From contig NZ_SRMP01000003.1 in the NCBI RefSeq assembly GCF_005925325.1, forward strand, positions 62,001 through 126,000: a DNA stretch of 64,000 nucleotides. Direction: 5' to 3'. The notes beneath the pieces were generated by a model. It did no database searches. It saw only the letters and a list, made by a program, of their open reading frames with translations, and had not been told where the DNA came from. The translations under genes and the position numbers were made by a program. This document shows, in pieces, positions 54,051-63,870 of this stretch (position 1 is its first letter; every line of letters begins with the position of its first letter). The stretch comes from Pedobacter helvus. GTDB lineage: Bacteria > Bacteroidota > Bacteroidia > Sphingobacteriales > Sphingobacteriaceae.

Positions 54051-55304
54051 TTATTTTTTTAAAGCTAATTGGTTTTTCACATCTAATTTCACCGCTGCAG
54101 CAGTAGCTGTAGTATCAGCCGCTGGCGCTTCTTCTGTAGCTGCAGGAGCTGCCTCTACTGGAATTGGCAAGTTAAATGCTTTTCTCAAATCGTTAGTTAA
54201 ATAAGGCGTTTGTGCCGCTAACCACTCTTTGTATTCCGCTTCACTAACTACTCTCACATTTTTCTGCATGTTAAAGTGGTTGGTTCCACAAATCTTAGCA
54301 CATAATAAAATGTAGTTGAATTTAGGATCGTTAGTTTTAGTTCTCATTTCTTCGGTTGTAACCGTTGGTGTAAACTCAAAATAAGAAACCATACCTGGTA
54401 CAGTGTTTAATTGTACTCTAAAGTGAGGCATGTAAAAACTATGGATAACATCTTTACTCGCTAATGTAAAACGAACTGGTTTGTTTACAGGTAATACAAT
54501 TTCATCAGCGATCAAGTCATCTAAACTATTTTTATCGTTAAAATCAATACCTAAACCGTTGATAGCTGTAGTTAATTTGTAGTTTCTTTTACCTACAATT
54601 GCATCTGGACCAGGGTAACGGATATCCCATAAGAACTGAGATGAAACCACTTCAATATTGATAGGTCTGTTATTTGCATCTTCAGCCTTATAGAAAATAG
54701 ATCTCCAAGTTAAGAAACCTTTTAATACTAATAAAGTCAACACTAAAGCAGGTACAATAGTCCAGATTTTCTCGATAGTGTTGTTATGAGGATAGTAATA
54801 AGCTTTTCTTTTATCAGAACTTCTGTAGATGTATACAAATACAAAAAGAACGATGTGCGTAACGATGAATACAATGGTAGTAATGATCAACGTTAAATTG
54901 AACATCTCATCAATTCTCTTACCGTGCTCCGAAGCAGCCTCTGGTAAAATCATATTTCCATGTACCGTGTACTCCCAATAAACACCATATAAACCTACAA
55001 TTAAGAATAGGGCAAATAATACAGCGTTTACAGTGTTCCAGTTTATTCCTTCTGGTTTACCTTGCGTTTCGCGAGTTAACTCATATACTTTTAATGCTTT
55101 ACCAACAATTGCAATGAATAAACATAAAAGCAAGAACAACAATACATAAAATAACGCCGATTTATGTATTGGCCCCATATCTACAGGTTTAGCCGTTGCG
55201 GCTGCTGCTGCTTCTTGAGCAAAGGCATTAGCGCTAGAGAATACAGTAAATAATACCGCTAGTGCCGCCATTGTTTTATTAACTATTAATTTTCTTAAAC
55301 TCAT
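54051..55304 (-). CDS. ctaC: Cytochrome c oxidase subunit II with CuA site
   Basis: Accepts electrons at the CuA centre. 417 residues: signal peptide (ends AFAQ), three hydrophobic helices (about 48-72, 92-112, 136-160), then a cupredoxin domain. Copper ligands are His in DVIHSFYMPHFRVQ, Cys335, Cys339, His343 and Met346 in CAKICGTNHFNM. The usual Glu between the Cys residues is Lys337, as in other Bacteroidota. There is no fused cytochrome c domain; the C-terminus is an Ala/Thr/Glu-rich tail. It follows actF by 59 bases. Confidence 0.96.
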   Translation of the reverse strand: MSLRKLIVNKTMAALAVLFTVFSSANAFAQEAAAAATAKPVDMGPIHKSALFYVLLFLLLCLFIAIVGKALKVYELTRETQGKPEGINWNTVNAVLFALFLIVGLYGVYWEYTVHGNMILPEAASEHGKRIDEMFNLTLIITTIVFIVTHIVLFVFVYIYRSSDKRKAYYYPHNNTIEKIWTIVPALVLTLLVLKGFLTWRSIFYKAEDANNRPINIEVVSSQFLWDIRYPGPDAIVGKRNYKLTTAINGLGIDFNDKNSLDDLIADEIVLPVNKPVRFTLASKDVIHSFYMPHFRVQLNTVPGMVSYFEFTPTVTTEEMRTKTNDPKFNYILLCAKICGTNHFNMQKNVRVVSEAEYKEWLAAQTPYLTNDLRKAFNLPIPVEAAPAATEEAPAADTTATAAAVKLDVKNQLALKK

Positions 55305-55363
55305 TTTCTTTAAAAGTAGTACTAGGTACTGTTTTATATTAATGTTTATTGTAATCGCAATGA

Positions 55364-56605
55364 TTATAATTGATGGTGTAAACTCTCTTGTAAAAACGGA
55401 TGGTTTTTTGCCACCAATGGCTTTTTGCTCAATGCACTTAATGTAGTGTAGGTAAATAAACCTACGAAACCTGCTGCAATACCGATTTCTAAAATTCCGA
55501 AACCGCTGCCGTCTTTAGGGCCAAACTCAAATACACCTGGCATAATCATTTGATAGTAATCTACCCAGTGACCACATACAACGATGATAGATACAGTCAA
55601 TAAGATATTGATACTTCTTTTGTTATCACGATCCATTAATAATAATAAAGGTGATAAGAAGTTCAGTACTAGGTTAAGGTAGAACCAAAACTCGTAGCTG
55701 TTAAAACGTTTGTGGAAGTATACCGTCTCCTCAGACATATTTGCATAGTAGATCAATAAAAATTGAGCGAACCATACGTAAGTCCAGAAAATAGAGAAAC
55801 CGAAGATAAACTGTCCTAAGTTATGTAAGTGGCTATTGTTAACCCAGCTCATATAACCTGCTTTTTTCAACAAGATAATTACGATAGCAATAATAGCTAA
55901 AGTACTTACCCACATAGAAGCGAAGTTATACCAACCGAACATAGTTGAGAACCAGTGTGCTTCTAATGACATGATGGTATCAAAAGCGAAAACCGGAGTA
56001 GTAAATCCGTAGATTACCAAGAATACACATGAGTACTTAAAACTCTTGCGGTATGATTCTAAACCTCCAGTTAAATCTTCATTGTAAGACCATTTGGTAA
56101 CAAAGTATGAGAAGATTGAATATGAACCTAAAAACAAGAATTGTCTTGTTAAGAAAAAAGGAATATTCAAAAATGCTGATTTACCATCAATAAGTTTATC
56201 ATAGCTCTCACTGCTTTTATCCAATAAAGCGGGATCTGCCCAGTGGTGATAAAGATTGTGCGTAAACAAACCTGCTGAAATAATTGCAATTAGAATTATA
56301 GCAGCTAAAGGTAAGTTTTTTGCCATTGCTTGAGGTACACGCAATATAGATGCCGACCATCCTGCTTGTGCAACAAACTGTACTGCCAAGAAGAAGGTAG
56401 CAGACATACATACGCAAGCGAAATAATAACCCATCAATAATAGATTGGCATAAGTACGCTCGTGCATTGCATGCGCATGTTCGTGATTAAAAAACAGGCC
56501 GTAAGCAATTGTTAAAATACCAATTACGATACCAACAATACTCAGGGTTTTTGCTTTTCCAGTAAACTCAAATTGTTCACTTAAATTATAATGATGAGTT
56601 CCCAT
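55364..56605 (-). CDS. actF: Alternative complex III subunit ActF (quinol:cytochrome c oxidoreductase)
   Basis: Integral membrane subunit of alternative complex III, related to ActC/NrfD with ten helices. 413 residues, beginning MGTHHYNLSEQFEFTGKAK; marks include FAFDTIMSLEAHWFSTMFGWYNFAS (about 205-230), YVWFAQFLLIYYANMSEETVYF and CGHWVDYYQMIMPG near the end. In the known structures ActF faces the oxidase and may carry a proton path. It lies 15 bases after actE and immediately before the aa3 oxidase genes, as in other ACIII-oxidase clusters. Confidence 0.94.
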   Translation of the reverse strand: MGTHHYNLSEQFEFTGKAKTLSIVGIVIGILTIAYGLFFNHEHAHAMHERTYANLLLMGYYFACVCMSATFFLAVQFVAQAGWSASILRVPQAMAKNLPLAAIILIAIISAGLFTHNLYHHWADPALLDKSSESYDKLIDGKSAFLNIPFFLTRQFLFLGSYSIFSYFVTKWSYNEDLTGGLESYRKSFKYSCVFLVIYGFTTPVFAFDTIMSLEAHWFSTMFGWYNFASMWVSTLAIIAIVIILLKKAGYMSWVNNSHLHNLGQFIFGFSIFWTYVWFAQFLLIYYANMSEETVYFHKRFNSYEFWFYLNLVLNFLSPLLLLMDRDNKRSINILLTVSIIVVCGHWVDYYQMIMPGVFEFGPKDGSGFGILEIGIAAGFVGLFTYTTLSALSKKPLVAKNHPFLQESLHHQL

Positions 56606-56620
56606 TTATATCTGCTTTTC

Positions 56621-57208
56621 TTATTGTATTTTTTGTAATTGTTGAACATACATCACTACTTTCCATCTTTCTTCTGGGCTAAGTTGTGAAGCATGAGATC
56701 CCATTGCATTTAAACCATACATAATCGTATGATAAATTTTTCCAGCTGGCAAATCTTTCATTAAACCACCACGAGATGAGTTTGCATCAGCGCCGTGATA
56801 AGCAGGTACACCTGAGATACCTTTATCTAACTTAACGATATGACCTTGGCCATCACCTTTCTCACCGTGGCAAGGAGCACAGAAAACAGTATAAAAGTGT
56901 TTTCCTTCGGTAAGGTTCTTTTCTGTTAATGCCAATGGGTTTACCAATGCTACAGATGCCTCATATCCTTCTTTAGTATTTGGATATTCGTATCTGATAT
57001 AATCAACAGGCTTAGTATTTGGAGGTGGCGTTTGTGACGTTGCTCCGTTAGCAAAGTTCTTATTTGGCTGATCCTGATTGTAGGCAATAGGATCATACAT
57101 ATTTCTTGCGTATTCTAAACCTGTACTTTTATTATCGTTACAAGCCGAAAGCATCGCTACAGAAGCCAGTAAGCTAAATGCCCCTAAAACAATTCTATTC
57201 TTATTCAT
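56621..57208 (-). CDS. actE: Alternative complex III mono-heme cytochrome ActE
   Basis: Lipoprotein cytochrome c that passes electrons out of ACIII. About 195 residues with signal MNKNRIVLGAFSLLASVAMLSAC and lipobox Cys23, then one heme site CAPCH in YTVFCAPCHGEKGDGQGH and an axial Met in MYGLNAMGSHASQLS. The start ATG at 57208 begins the lipoprotein signal; a longer in-frame reading from 57229 adds 7 residues that do not fit a signal. It overlaps the end of actD by 8 bases. Confidence 0.94.
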   Translation of the reverse strand: MNKNRIVLGAFSLLASVAMLSACNDNKSTGLEYARNMYDPIAYNQDQPNKNFANGATSQTPPPNTKPVDYIRYEYPNTKEGYEASVALVNPLALTEKNLTEGKHFYTVFCAPCHGEKGDGQGHIVKLDKGISGVPAYHGADANSSRGGLMKDLPAGKIYHTIMYGLNAMGSHASQLSPEERWKVVMYVQQLQKIQ

Positions 57209-57737
57209 AGCTAAGATACTTCCTTTCATTATGTTTAACTTCTAAAGCACCTGCTCCTTTTAAAAGTTCGTCAATTTTATCGTGTTCAGTATTTTGCTTT
57301 GCATCAATGGCAATGATGAAACGATCATCAGTTGCACGTAAATCCATCACTCTTGGTGCTCTACCTGGAAACAAGTGGGTTGAGGCATAATAAGAACCTA
57401 CCAAACCAAATGCACAGAATAGAATGGTTAACTCGAAAGTAATTGGAATAAAATCTGGCAAAGCAAAGTGTGTTTTACCACCAATGTTTACTGGCCAATC
57501 TACAACTGTAGCCAAATAAACTCCAGTAAGCATGGTTATTGTACCTGTAATTCCGAAAAAGAAAGCAGCTATATCTAATCTAGATCTTTTTACTCCTAAT
57601 TTCGCCTCGATACCGTGAATAGGCATTGGAGTATAAACATCATAAATAGAGATGTTATTTTCCTGCAATTTCTCGATGCCATGTAGCATCTCATCAGGAT
57701 CACCAAAGCTGCCTAAAATATATTTGATATTACTCAT
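57201..57737 (-). CDS. actD: Alternative complex III subunit ActD (DUF3341)
   Basis: 178-residue DUF3341 protein with two central helices (about 58-80 and 98-119) and a soluble N-terminal part starting YILGSFGDPDEMLHGIEKL. The motif DVYTPMPIHGIEAKLG (about 34-49) and the later SYYASTHLFPGRAPRV are typical of ActD. It stabilises ACIII between ActC and ActF. It lies 2 bases after actC and overlaps actE, so translation is coupled. Confidence 0.94.
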   Translation of the reverse strand: MSNIKYILGSFGDPDEMLHGIEKLQENNISIYDVYTPMPIHGIEAKLGVKRSRLDIAAFFFGITGTITMLTGVYLATVVDWPVNIGGKTHFALPDFIPITFELTILFCAFGLVGSYYASTHLFPGRAPRVMDLRATDDRFIIAIDAKQNTEHDKIDELLKGAGALEVKHNERKYLSYE

Positions 57738-57739
57738 TG

Positions 57740-59212
57740 TTATATTTTTGCGTAATCTTCTTGTTTAACACTATCAAATTTCTCTAAAGACTCTACGTAT
57801 TCAGCTACGTGTTCTTTATCTAAATGACCTTCTTTGATCAATTTCATTTTAGACTGCTCACTTGCAGTTTTCAATATCATTTTAACCTCCGCAATTGCGA
57901 TAGAAGGTAACACTCTTAAGAACAATAGGAATAAAGTAAAGAATACACCTATTGAGCCAACAAACACGCCCACATCTACCCAAGATGGATAGAACATGGT
58001 CCAACTTGATGGTAAGTAATCACGGTGTAATGAAGTTACAATGATTACGAAACGCTCGAACCACATACCGATATTTACTACGATAGATAAAATCCAAGTA
58101 GCTGGGATGCTTAAACGAACCTTTTTGAACCACAACAACTGTGGAGAGATTACGTTACAAGTCATCATCATCCAGTAAGCCCACCAGTATGGTCCAGTTG
58201 CACGGTTAATGAAAGCATATTGCTCATACTGTGAACCAGAGTACCAAGCGATGAAGAACTCAGTTAAGTAAGCCACACCTACAATAGAACCAGTTAAGAT
58301 GATAATCTTGTTCATAGATTCGATGTGGAACATCGTGATGTAGTTTTCTAAACCTAATACTTTACGCACTACCAACATTAGGGTTAATACCATCGCAAAA
58401 CCTGAGAAGATCGCACCCGCAACGAAGTAAGGAGGGAAAATGGTGGTGTGCCATCCCGGAATTACCGAAGTTGCAAAGTCCATAGATACGATAGTGTGTA
58501 CCGAAAGTACTAATGGTGTAGAGATACCTGCTAAGATTAACGATACCGCCTCAAAACGTTGCCAAGTTTTTACGCTACCTGTCCAACCGAATGAAAAGAT
58601 AGTGTAGATTTTTTTACGAACGCCTGTTGCCCTATCTCTAATAGTTGCGATATCTGGCAATAAACCTGTGTACCAAAATAATAATGATACAGAGAAATAA
58701 GTTGAGATCGCAAACATATCCCACACCAATGGTGAGTTAAAGTTTACCCAAAGTGAACCAAATTGATTTGGTAAAGGTAATACCCAATATGCTAACCATG
58801 GACGCCCCATGTGTGATACAACGTATGTAGCGGCACAAATAACGGCGAAAATGGTCATCGCCTCTGCCGAACGGTTGATGGAGTTACGCCAGTTCTGACG
58901 GAAGAGTAATAATACTGCTGAAATTAGTGTTCCAGCATGACCAATACCTACCCACCATACGAAACCGGTGATATCCCAAGCCCAACCTACTGTTTTATTT
59001 AATCCCCAAGCACCAATACCAAACCAGAAGGTGTAACCTACAGAAACGATCCATAGGGTAGCGCCGCATAGTGCTAGGATAAATCCGATCCACCATGCCC
59101 TATTTGGCTTATTTTCTACCGGCGATAGGATCTCTTCCGTAATCTGTGCATACGTAATGTCCTTGCCGGTAATTAATGGTTCTCTTAAAATTGATTCGCT
59201 ATGTCCTGACAT
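57740..59212 (-). CDS. actC: Alternative complex III quinol-binding subunit ActC (NrfD/PsrC family)
   Basis: 490 residues with ten membrane helices, the NrfD-type subunit that binds menaquinol near the iron-sulfur protein. Marks: LREPLITGKDITYAQITEEI at the N-terminus, GFVWWVGIGHAGTLISAVLLLFRQNWR, HMGRPWLAYWVLPLPN, and VVNIGMWFERFVIIVTSLHRDYLPSSW near the end. Lengths and order actB-actC-actD match other clusters. 24-base gap from actB. Confidence 0.96.
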   Translation of the reverse strand: MSGHSESILREPLITGKDITYAQITEEILSPVENKPNRAWWIGFILALCGATLWIVSVGYTFWFGIGAWGLNKTVGWAWDITGFVWWVGIGHAGTLISAVLLLFRQNWRNSINRSAEAMTIFAVICAATYVVSHMGRPWLAYWVLPLPNQFGSLWVNFNSPLVWDMFAISTYFSVSLLFWYTGLLPDIATIRDRATGVRKKIYTIFSFGWTGSVKTWQRFEAVSLILAGISTPLVLSVHTIVSMDFATSVIPGWHTTIFPPYFVAGAIFSGFAMVLTLMLVVRKVLGLENYITMFHIESMNKIIILTGSIVGVAYLTEFFIAWYSGSQYEQYAFINRATGPYWWAYWMMMTCNVISPQLLWFKKVRLSIPATWILSIVVNIGMWFERFVIIVTSLHRDYLPSSWTMFYPSWVDVGVFVGSIGVFFTLFLLFLRVLPSIAIAEVKMILKTASEQSKMKLIKEGHLDKEHVAEYVESLEKFDSVKQEDYAKI

Positions 59213-59236
59213 AATTTATATTGCTGTAAGTAAAGC

Positions 59237-62200
59237 CTAAGCGTGTACTTCTTTTGTTGTTGAATCTATATTTCTAATCTTAGTCATGTAACCAATTCCT
59301 GGCTCAACGTTGATTTCTTCTAATACGTAGTAAGTACGCTCGCTACGTAGGGCTTTAGAAACTTCCGAGTTAGGATCGTTTTTATCACCGAAGATAATTG
59401 CGTTTGCAGAACAAGCTTCTTGACAAGCCATTTTGATATCGCCATCTTTCAATGCACGTTTTTCTATTTTGGCAGTTAACTTACCAGCTTGGATACGTTG
59501 GATACACATCGAACATTTCTCCATTACACCACGAGAACGTGTAGTAACATCTGGGTTCAATACTAATTGTGTAAACTCATTGTTCAAATAGTTATCGAAA
59601 CGCGAATCATTCCAGTAGTTGAACCAGTTGAAACGACGAACTTTGTATGGACAGTTGTTTGCACAGTAACGAGTACCTACACAACGGTTGTAAGCCATAT
59701 GGTTCAAGCCATCTGATGAGTGTACTGTTGCCAATACCGGACATACAGTTTCGCAAGGTGCGTGGTCACAATGTTGACATAACATTGGTTGGTGCACTAC
59801 AGAAACGTTCTCTAAGTTATCTAAGTGAGCAATTTCTTTTTCTTCAGTTACCGCACCATGTTGTTCATCGTTGAAGCTATAGTAACGATCGATACGTAAC
59901 CAGTGCATCTCACGACGACGACGAACCTCTTCTTTACCTACAACAGGGATGTTGTTTTCTACGTTACAAGCAACGATACATGAACCACAACCTGTACAAG
60001 CATTCAAATCGATTGCCATTACCCAGTTGTTACCCAACATTTCGTGCTTATCTGTAGTCCACAAATCGTAAACTTTGTGTTTGTGGTGATTACCTGAACC
60101 AGCTGCCGGATCTTTCAAGAAATCCTTGAAGCTAGCTTCACGTACAATATTTCTACCTTCGAAAGAGTAGTGAGTTTGTGTTTGTGCTAATTCTTCCCAA
60201 CGGCCAGTACCTGTTAAGGTTGCAGTAGTTGCATACTTTAAAGTACCGTTAGTATAAGTTACAAATGGGAAAGCATTTTTACCTACGTTGCTACCAGCTT
60301 TACCAGCCTTAGTACGTCCATAACCTAAAGCTACAGAAGCAGTACCCATTGCTTGTCCCGGTTGGAACAACACTGGTAAATCTACGGTATATCCATTTTC
60401 AGCTTTGATGCTTACTACATCAAATTCTTTGTAACCTAACTTCTCCGCCTGACGAGGATTTAAAGCTACATAGTTATCCCAAGTTACTTTGGTAACCGGA
60501 CAAGGGAACTCTTGCAAGAATGCATTGTTCGCTTGTTTACCGTCACGCATTGGAATGCTTTCAAAAATTTGAAGTTCGATATCTTTCTTCAATGCTTTGC
60601 TGCTTGCTACGATAGCTGCTGCTACTGCATCTAAAGATAAAGTGAAACCATAGCTACCTGCCGCTTTTGGCGCAGAAGCGATTACACCTGTTTGTAATAC
60701 ATCATTCCAAGTTTTACCTGCCGCTGGCAAGATATTTTTCTCCCAGTAGTTACGTACGTACTGATAGTAGTCTTGCACTGGAGCATCAGCCCAAGTCAAT
60801 AAGCTTTGCTCAGCTTGACGAGAGTTGAAAACTGGATTGATAGTAGGTTGAACGATAGAATAGAAACCTTCGTAAGTATTAGCATCGCCCCAAGCCTCTA
60901 AATAGTTAGGCGTGATCGCTACTACGTCAGAAAGGTCTGCAGTTTCATCTTCCCTATCAGAGAACGAAACTTTTAATGCAACCTTAGCTAAACCTTCCGT
61001 GAAAGCTTTTGCATTAATTGCATCATAAGCTGGATTTGAGTTCAAGAAGAACACAGCACCAACTTCACCTTTGTTCATTTCGTCTACTAATAACGCAAAT
61101 TCAGCATCATTACCTTCGTAACGTTTACAAGGGTTATCTAAATCGATAGTAGTACCGTAGCTACCAATAGCTACGTTAATAGCGTTTACTAAGGTTTGAA
61201 CAGAAACATCGTTAGAACCAGCTACTACAACTGCTTTTCCTTTGTTCTGTAATAATTCTTTAGCTACTAATTTAATTGCTTTATCAGCATTAGTGTTATC
61301 TGGCAAGCCAGCACCTGGTAAACTAGCACCAGTAATTGCATTGTATAAAGCGATTAATGCAGGTCCTTCCTCAGATAATTTTAAAGCAATACGAGTATCG
61401 GCGTTTGTACCTGTTAAACTCATACCAGCTTCAAACTGGAAGTGACGAGACATTTTCTTTTTCTCTAACGATTTGTAATCTCTGTTAGAAGTATATTGAG
61501 CAGTAAATTCTTCGCCGCTAATCCAAGTTCCTAAGAAATCGGCTGCAAAGCTCACAATCAAATCTGCTTTATCGAAGTTGTATTTTGGTAATACTGCTTT
61601 ACCGAAGCTGTTTTCATTAGCTTTGATAATACCAGTATAAGAAATTGGATCATATTGAACCAATTTAGTAGTAGGATATTTCGCAGTAAACTCAGTAACT
61701 ACCGCTTTAGCCGAAGGGCTGTTTAAAGAACTTGCAACTACACGGATTTGTTTACCCGAAGCTTGTACTTTATTCAACTCACCTTTTACGAATTTATCCA
61801 AATCCGCCCAAGTAGTTTCCTCTTTCTTTAATAAGGGAGTTTTAAGCTTAGATACATCGTACAAATCTAAAACCGAAGCCTGAGCTTGCGCATCTGTACC
61901 TCTGCTGAATACACCAGCGTTACGATTAACCTCAACTTTAATTGGACGTCCTACTACGGTTTTAACCATAACGCTATTACCTTTGAAGGTAGACACGTAG
62001 TAGTTAGGAATACCAGGAGTTACCTCTTCTGGTCTAACTAAGTAAGGAATTGATTTGTGTACCGGTGCTTTTTGACACGCAGCTAAAGTTACAGCGCCTA
62101 AACCAAAACCTAATGCCTTTAAAAAGTCACGGCGTGGGGTAACTGTACTTAATCCTGCTTCACTTAAAACATCTTCTATTGGAAGCGGCTCGGCAAATTC

Positions 62201-62278
62201 GCTTTTGTTGTTTTCAACAAACTCGGGAGTTTTATTCAACTCCTCCAAACCTTTCCAGTATTTTTTGTTGCTTTCCAT
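59237..62278 (-). CDS. actB: Alternative complex III iron-sulfur/molybdopterin-like subunit ActB
   Basis: 1013 residues. After about 48 N-terminal residues comes a Tat-type signal TPRRDFLKALGFGLGAVTL ending in a lipobox (AAC). Residues about 70-740 form a molybdopterin-oxidoreductase-like domain that in known ACIII has no cofactor. The C-terminal ferredoxin-like domain (from about 760) has four Cys sets: CTGCGSCIVAC, CQHCDHAPCETVC, CVGTRYCANNC and CSMC...CQEAC, for four iron-sulfur clusters. It passes electrons from quinol to ActA. Second gene of the cluster, 47 bases after actA. Confidence 0.96.
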   Translation of the reverse strand: MESNKKYWKGLEELNKTPEFVENNKSEFAEPLPIEDVLSEAGLSTVTPRRDFLKALGFGLGAVTLAACQKAPVHKSIPYLVRPEEVTPGIPNYYVSTFKGNSVMVKTVVGRPIKVEVNRNAGVFSRGTDAQAQASVLDLYDVSKLKTPLLKKEETTWADLDKFVKGELNKVQASGKQIRVVASSLNSPSAKAVVTEFTAKYPTTKLVQYDPISYTGIIKANENSFGKAVLPKYNFDKADLIVSFAADFLGTWISGEEFTAQYTSNRDYKSLEKKKMSRHFQFEAGMSLTGTNADTRIALKLSEEGPALIALYNAITGASLPGAGLPDNTNADKAIKLVAKELLQNKGKAVVVAGSNDVSVQTLVNAINVAIGSYGTTIDLDNPCKRYEGNDAEFALLVDEMNKGEVGAVFFLNSNPAYDAINAKAFTEGLAKVALKVSFSDREDETADLSDVVAITPNYLEAWGDANTYEGFYSIVQPTINPVFNSRQAEQSLLTWADAPVQDYYQYVRNYWEKNILPAAGKTWNDVLQTGVIASAPKAAGSYGFTLSLDAVAAAIVASSKALKKDIELQIFESIPMRDGKQANNAFLQEFPCPVTKVTWDNYVALNPRQAEKLGYKEFDVVSIKAENGYTVDLPVLFQPGQAMGTASVALGYGRTKAGKAGSNVGKNAFPFVTYTNGTLKYATTATLTGTGRWEELAQTQTHYSFEGRNIVREASFKDFLKDPAAGSGNHHKHKVYDLWTTDKHEMLGNNWVMAIDLNACTGCGSCIVACNVENNIPVVGKEEVRRRREMHWLRIDRYYSFNDEQHGAVTEEKEIAHLDNLENVSVVHQPMLCQHCDHAPCETVCPVLATVHSSDGLNHMAYNRCVGTRYCANNCPYKVRRFNWFNYWNDSRFDNYLNNEFTQLVLNPDVTTRSRGVMEKCSMCIQRIQAGKLTAKIEKRALKDGDIKMACQEACSANAIIFGDKNDPNSEVSKALRSERTYYVLEEINVEPGIGYMTKIRNIDSTTKEVHA

Positions 62279-62325
62279 TTAAGCTATATTACTGTTTATC
62301 GAACGTTCTTAAAAAACTCTATTAA

Positions 62326-63615
62326 TTAATAGTGGCACTTACCACACTCTAAACCACCCAACAACGCTGGTGTAATTTTCTCACCTTTTTTGATTTTTTC
62401 GTGAGCAGCAATTACGTTAGCATAGAAAGCATCGTTTTTCTTACCAGAGATATCTGCTTCCCTGTGACAGTTGATACACCATTTCATGGTTAATGGAGAA
62501 TATTGATAAACTTCTTCCATAGTATTAACTGGACCGTGACAAGCAAAACAAACTGGATCTGTTGGCTTCAAACCTGCTTCTTTACGAATAGCTTCTTCAC
62601 CAACCACTACGTGTTGAGAGTGGTTAAAGTAAGCGAAATCTGGCAAGTTGTGTACACGCACCCACTCAATTGGCTTCTCTTTAGTCTTGTCGTAAGTTTG
62701 AGTATCTGGGTTGTAACCCAAAGCGTTATAGATTTTTTGAATTTCTGGAGAAATCAAACCATCATCTGTTCTTGCTTGTACGTTTTTATGACAGTTCATA
62801 CAAACGTTTAATGAAGGAATAGTTGAGTTCTTAGATTTGAATGCACCAGTATGACAGTATTGACAATCAATTTGATTAATACCAGCATGTAACTCGTGAG
62901 AGAATTTGATTGGCTGTGTTGGTTGGTAACCTGTATGAACACCAGTTTCCCACATGCCCATCCAACCGAATGAACCTAAAACAATCACTAAACACAATAC
63001 AGTGAAGAATACAAATTTCTTGTTTTTGAACAAACCTTTTACACCAGTTACTAAAGAAACATTCTCATCTTCAGAAACTTCAATACCTTGTTTCTCAAGA
63101 ATTAAACGCTCTAGCATTTTAACTGCTCTACCTAACACCACCAATACTACGATTGAGATGATGATGATAGCAATTACACCCGCGATAGAAAGACCAGAAA
63201 CACCTTCGTCCGCTACAACAGGACCAGCCTCAGCAGCTTTTTTAGGCTCACCTTCTTTTGCATAAGCAATGATATTTTTGATTTGATCATCAGTTAAATT
63301 AGGAAAGGTAGTCATCTCTGATGGAGAGAACTTAGCCGCCTCGATAGCTTGTTTGTTTCCAGAAGCTCTTAATTCAACGTTGTTTCTGATCCAAGGAATC
63401 AAGAAAGACTCTTCCAGCTCGTTTACCTTAGGAGTTAAAGCTGGTCCAGTGGCATCGTGATCCAAGGCATGACAAGAAGCACATTTAGATTTGAATAATG
63501 TTCTTCCCTCTGCAACATCTTGCGCTTTCGATACATTTACAGTTAAAAAAGATAGTGCAGCTAATAAGAAGGTCGCTTTTCTAAATTTTTTAAGTCCGAA
63601 TGAGATATTCCTCAT
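62326..63615 (-). CDS. actA: Alternative complex III multiheme cytochrome ActA with extra N-terminal heme domain
   Basis: 429 residues. A signal peptide (about 1-32) is followed by a mono-heme cytochrome c domain with CASCH (45-49) and an axial Met in SEMTTFPNLTDDQ, a membrane helix at about 143-165, a second at about 203-222, and a multiheme part with CQYCH (251-255), CMNCH (272-276), CFACH, CINCH and CGKCH at the C-terminus: six CxxCH in all. The last five match the pentaheme ActA described in Rhodothermus. First gene of the cluster, with a promoter box at 63698. Confidence 0.95.
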   Translation of the reverse strand: MRNISFGLKKFRKATFLLAALSFLTVNVSKAQDVAEGRTLFKSKCASCHALDHDATGPALTPKVNELEESFLIPWIRNNVELRASGNKQAIEAAKFSPSEMTTFPNLTDDQIKNIIAYAKEGEPKKAAEAGPVVADEGVSGLSIAGVIAIIIISIVVLVVLGRAVKMLERLILEKQGIEVSEDENVSLVTGVKGLFKNKKFVFFTVLCLVIVLGSFGWMGMWETGVHTGYQPTQPIKFSHELHAGINQIDCQYCHTGAFKSKNSTIPSLNVCMNCHKNVQARTDDGLISPEIQKIYNALGYNPDTQTYDKTKEKPIEWVRVHNLPDFAYFNHSQHVVVGEEAIRKEAGLKPTDPVCFACHGPVNTMEEVYQYSPLTMKWCINCHREADISGKKNDAFYANVIAAHEKIKKGEKITPALLGGLECGKCHY

Positions 63616-63697
63616 AATGAGTATTTTATGCTTTATTTTGAAATAAAATTGTTAATCTAAGTGATGAATGATGATTTACCTCTCAGAAATAATGGGA

Positions 63698-63705
63698 CAA
63701 AAGTA
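63698..63705 (-). promoter_or_regulatory. Bacteroidota -7 promoter box for the actA-led respiratory operon
   Basis: On the minus strand it reads TACTTTTG, an exact TAnnTTTG match. A TTG lies about 16 bases further upstream (plus-strand CAA at 63722-63724), a little close for the -33 element. The leader to the actA ATG at 63615 would be about 75 bases. Confidence 0.5.
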
Positions 63706-63801
63706 AGCTTTATTAGCATACCAATGACATATTAATGACAGTGAAATACAATTTATAATCATTCTAAACTATTGCAGTTTTACCTCCTAGAATTAATAAA
63801 A

Positions 63802-63827
63802 TCAGCGATTTTTGATAAAATCGCTGA
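63802..63827 (-). terminator. Rho-independent terminator of the deoxyhypusine-synthase-like gene
   Basis: TCAGCGATTT (63802-63811) pairs perfectly with AAATCGCTGA (63818-63827) around six bases. Read on the minus strand it is followed by TTTTATTAATT, 44 bases after the gene's stop codon. Confidence 0.82.
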
Positions 63828-63870
63828 CGGTGTTAGGGTATTTTTTACACCCCTATATTGCGAATGTAAA

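Noticed and set aside
59237..62278. ActB as an active molybdoenzyme
   Set aside because: Family knowledge of alternative complex III shows that this domain has no molybdenum cofactor; nothing in the sequence argues otherwise.
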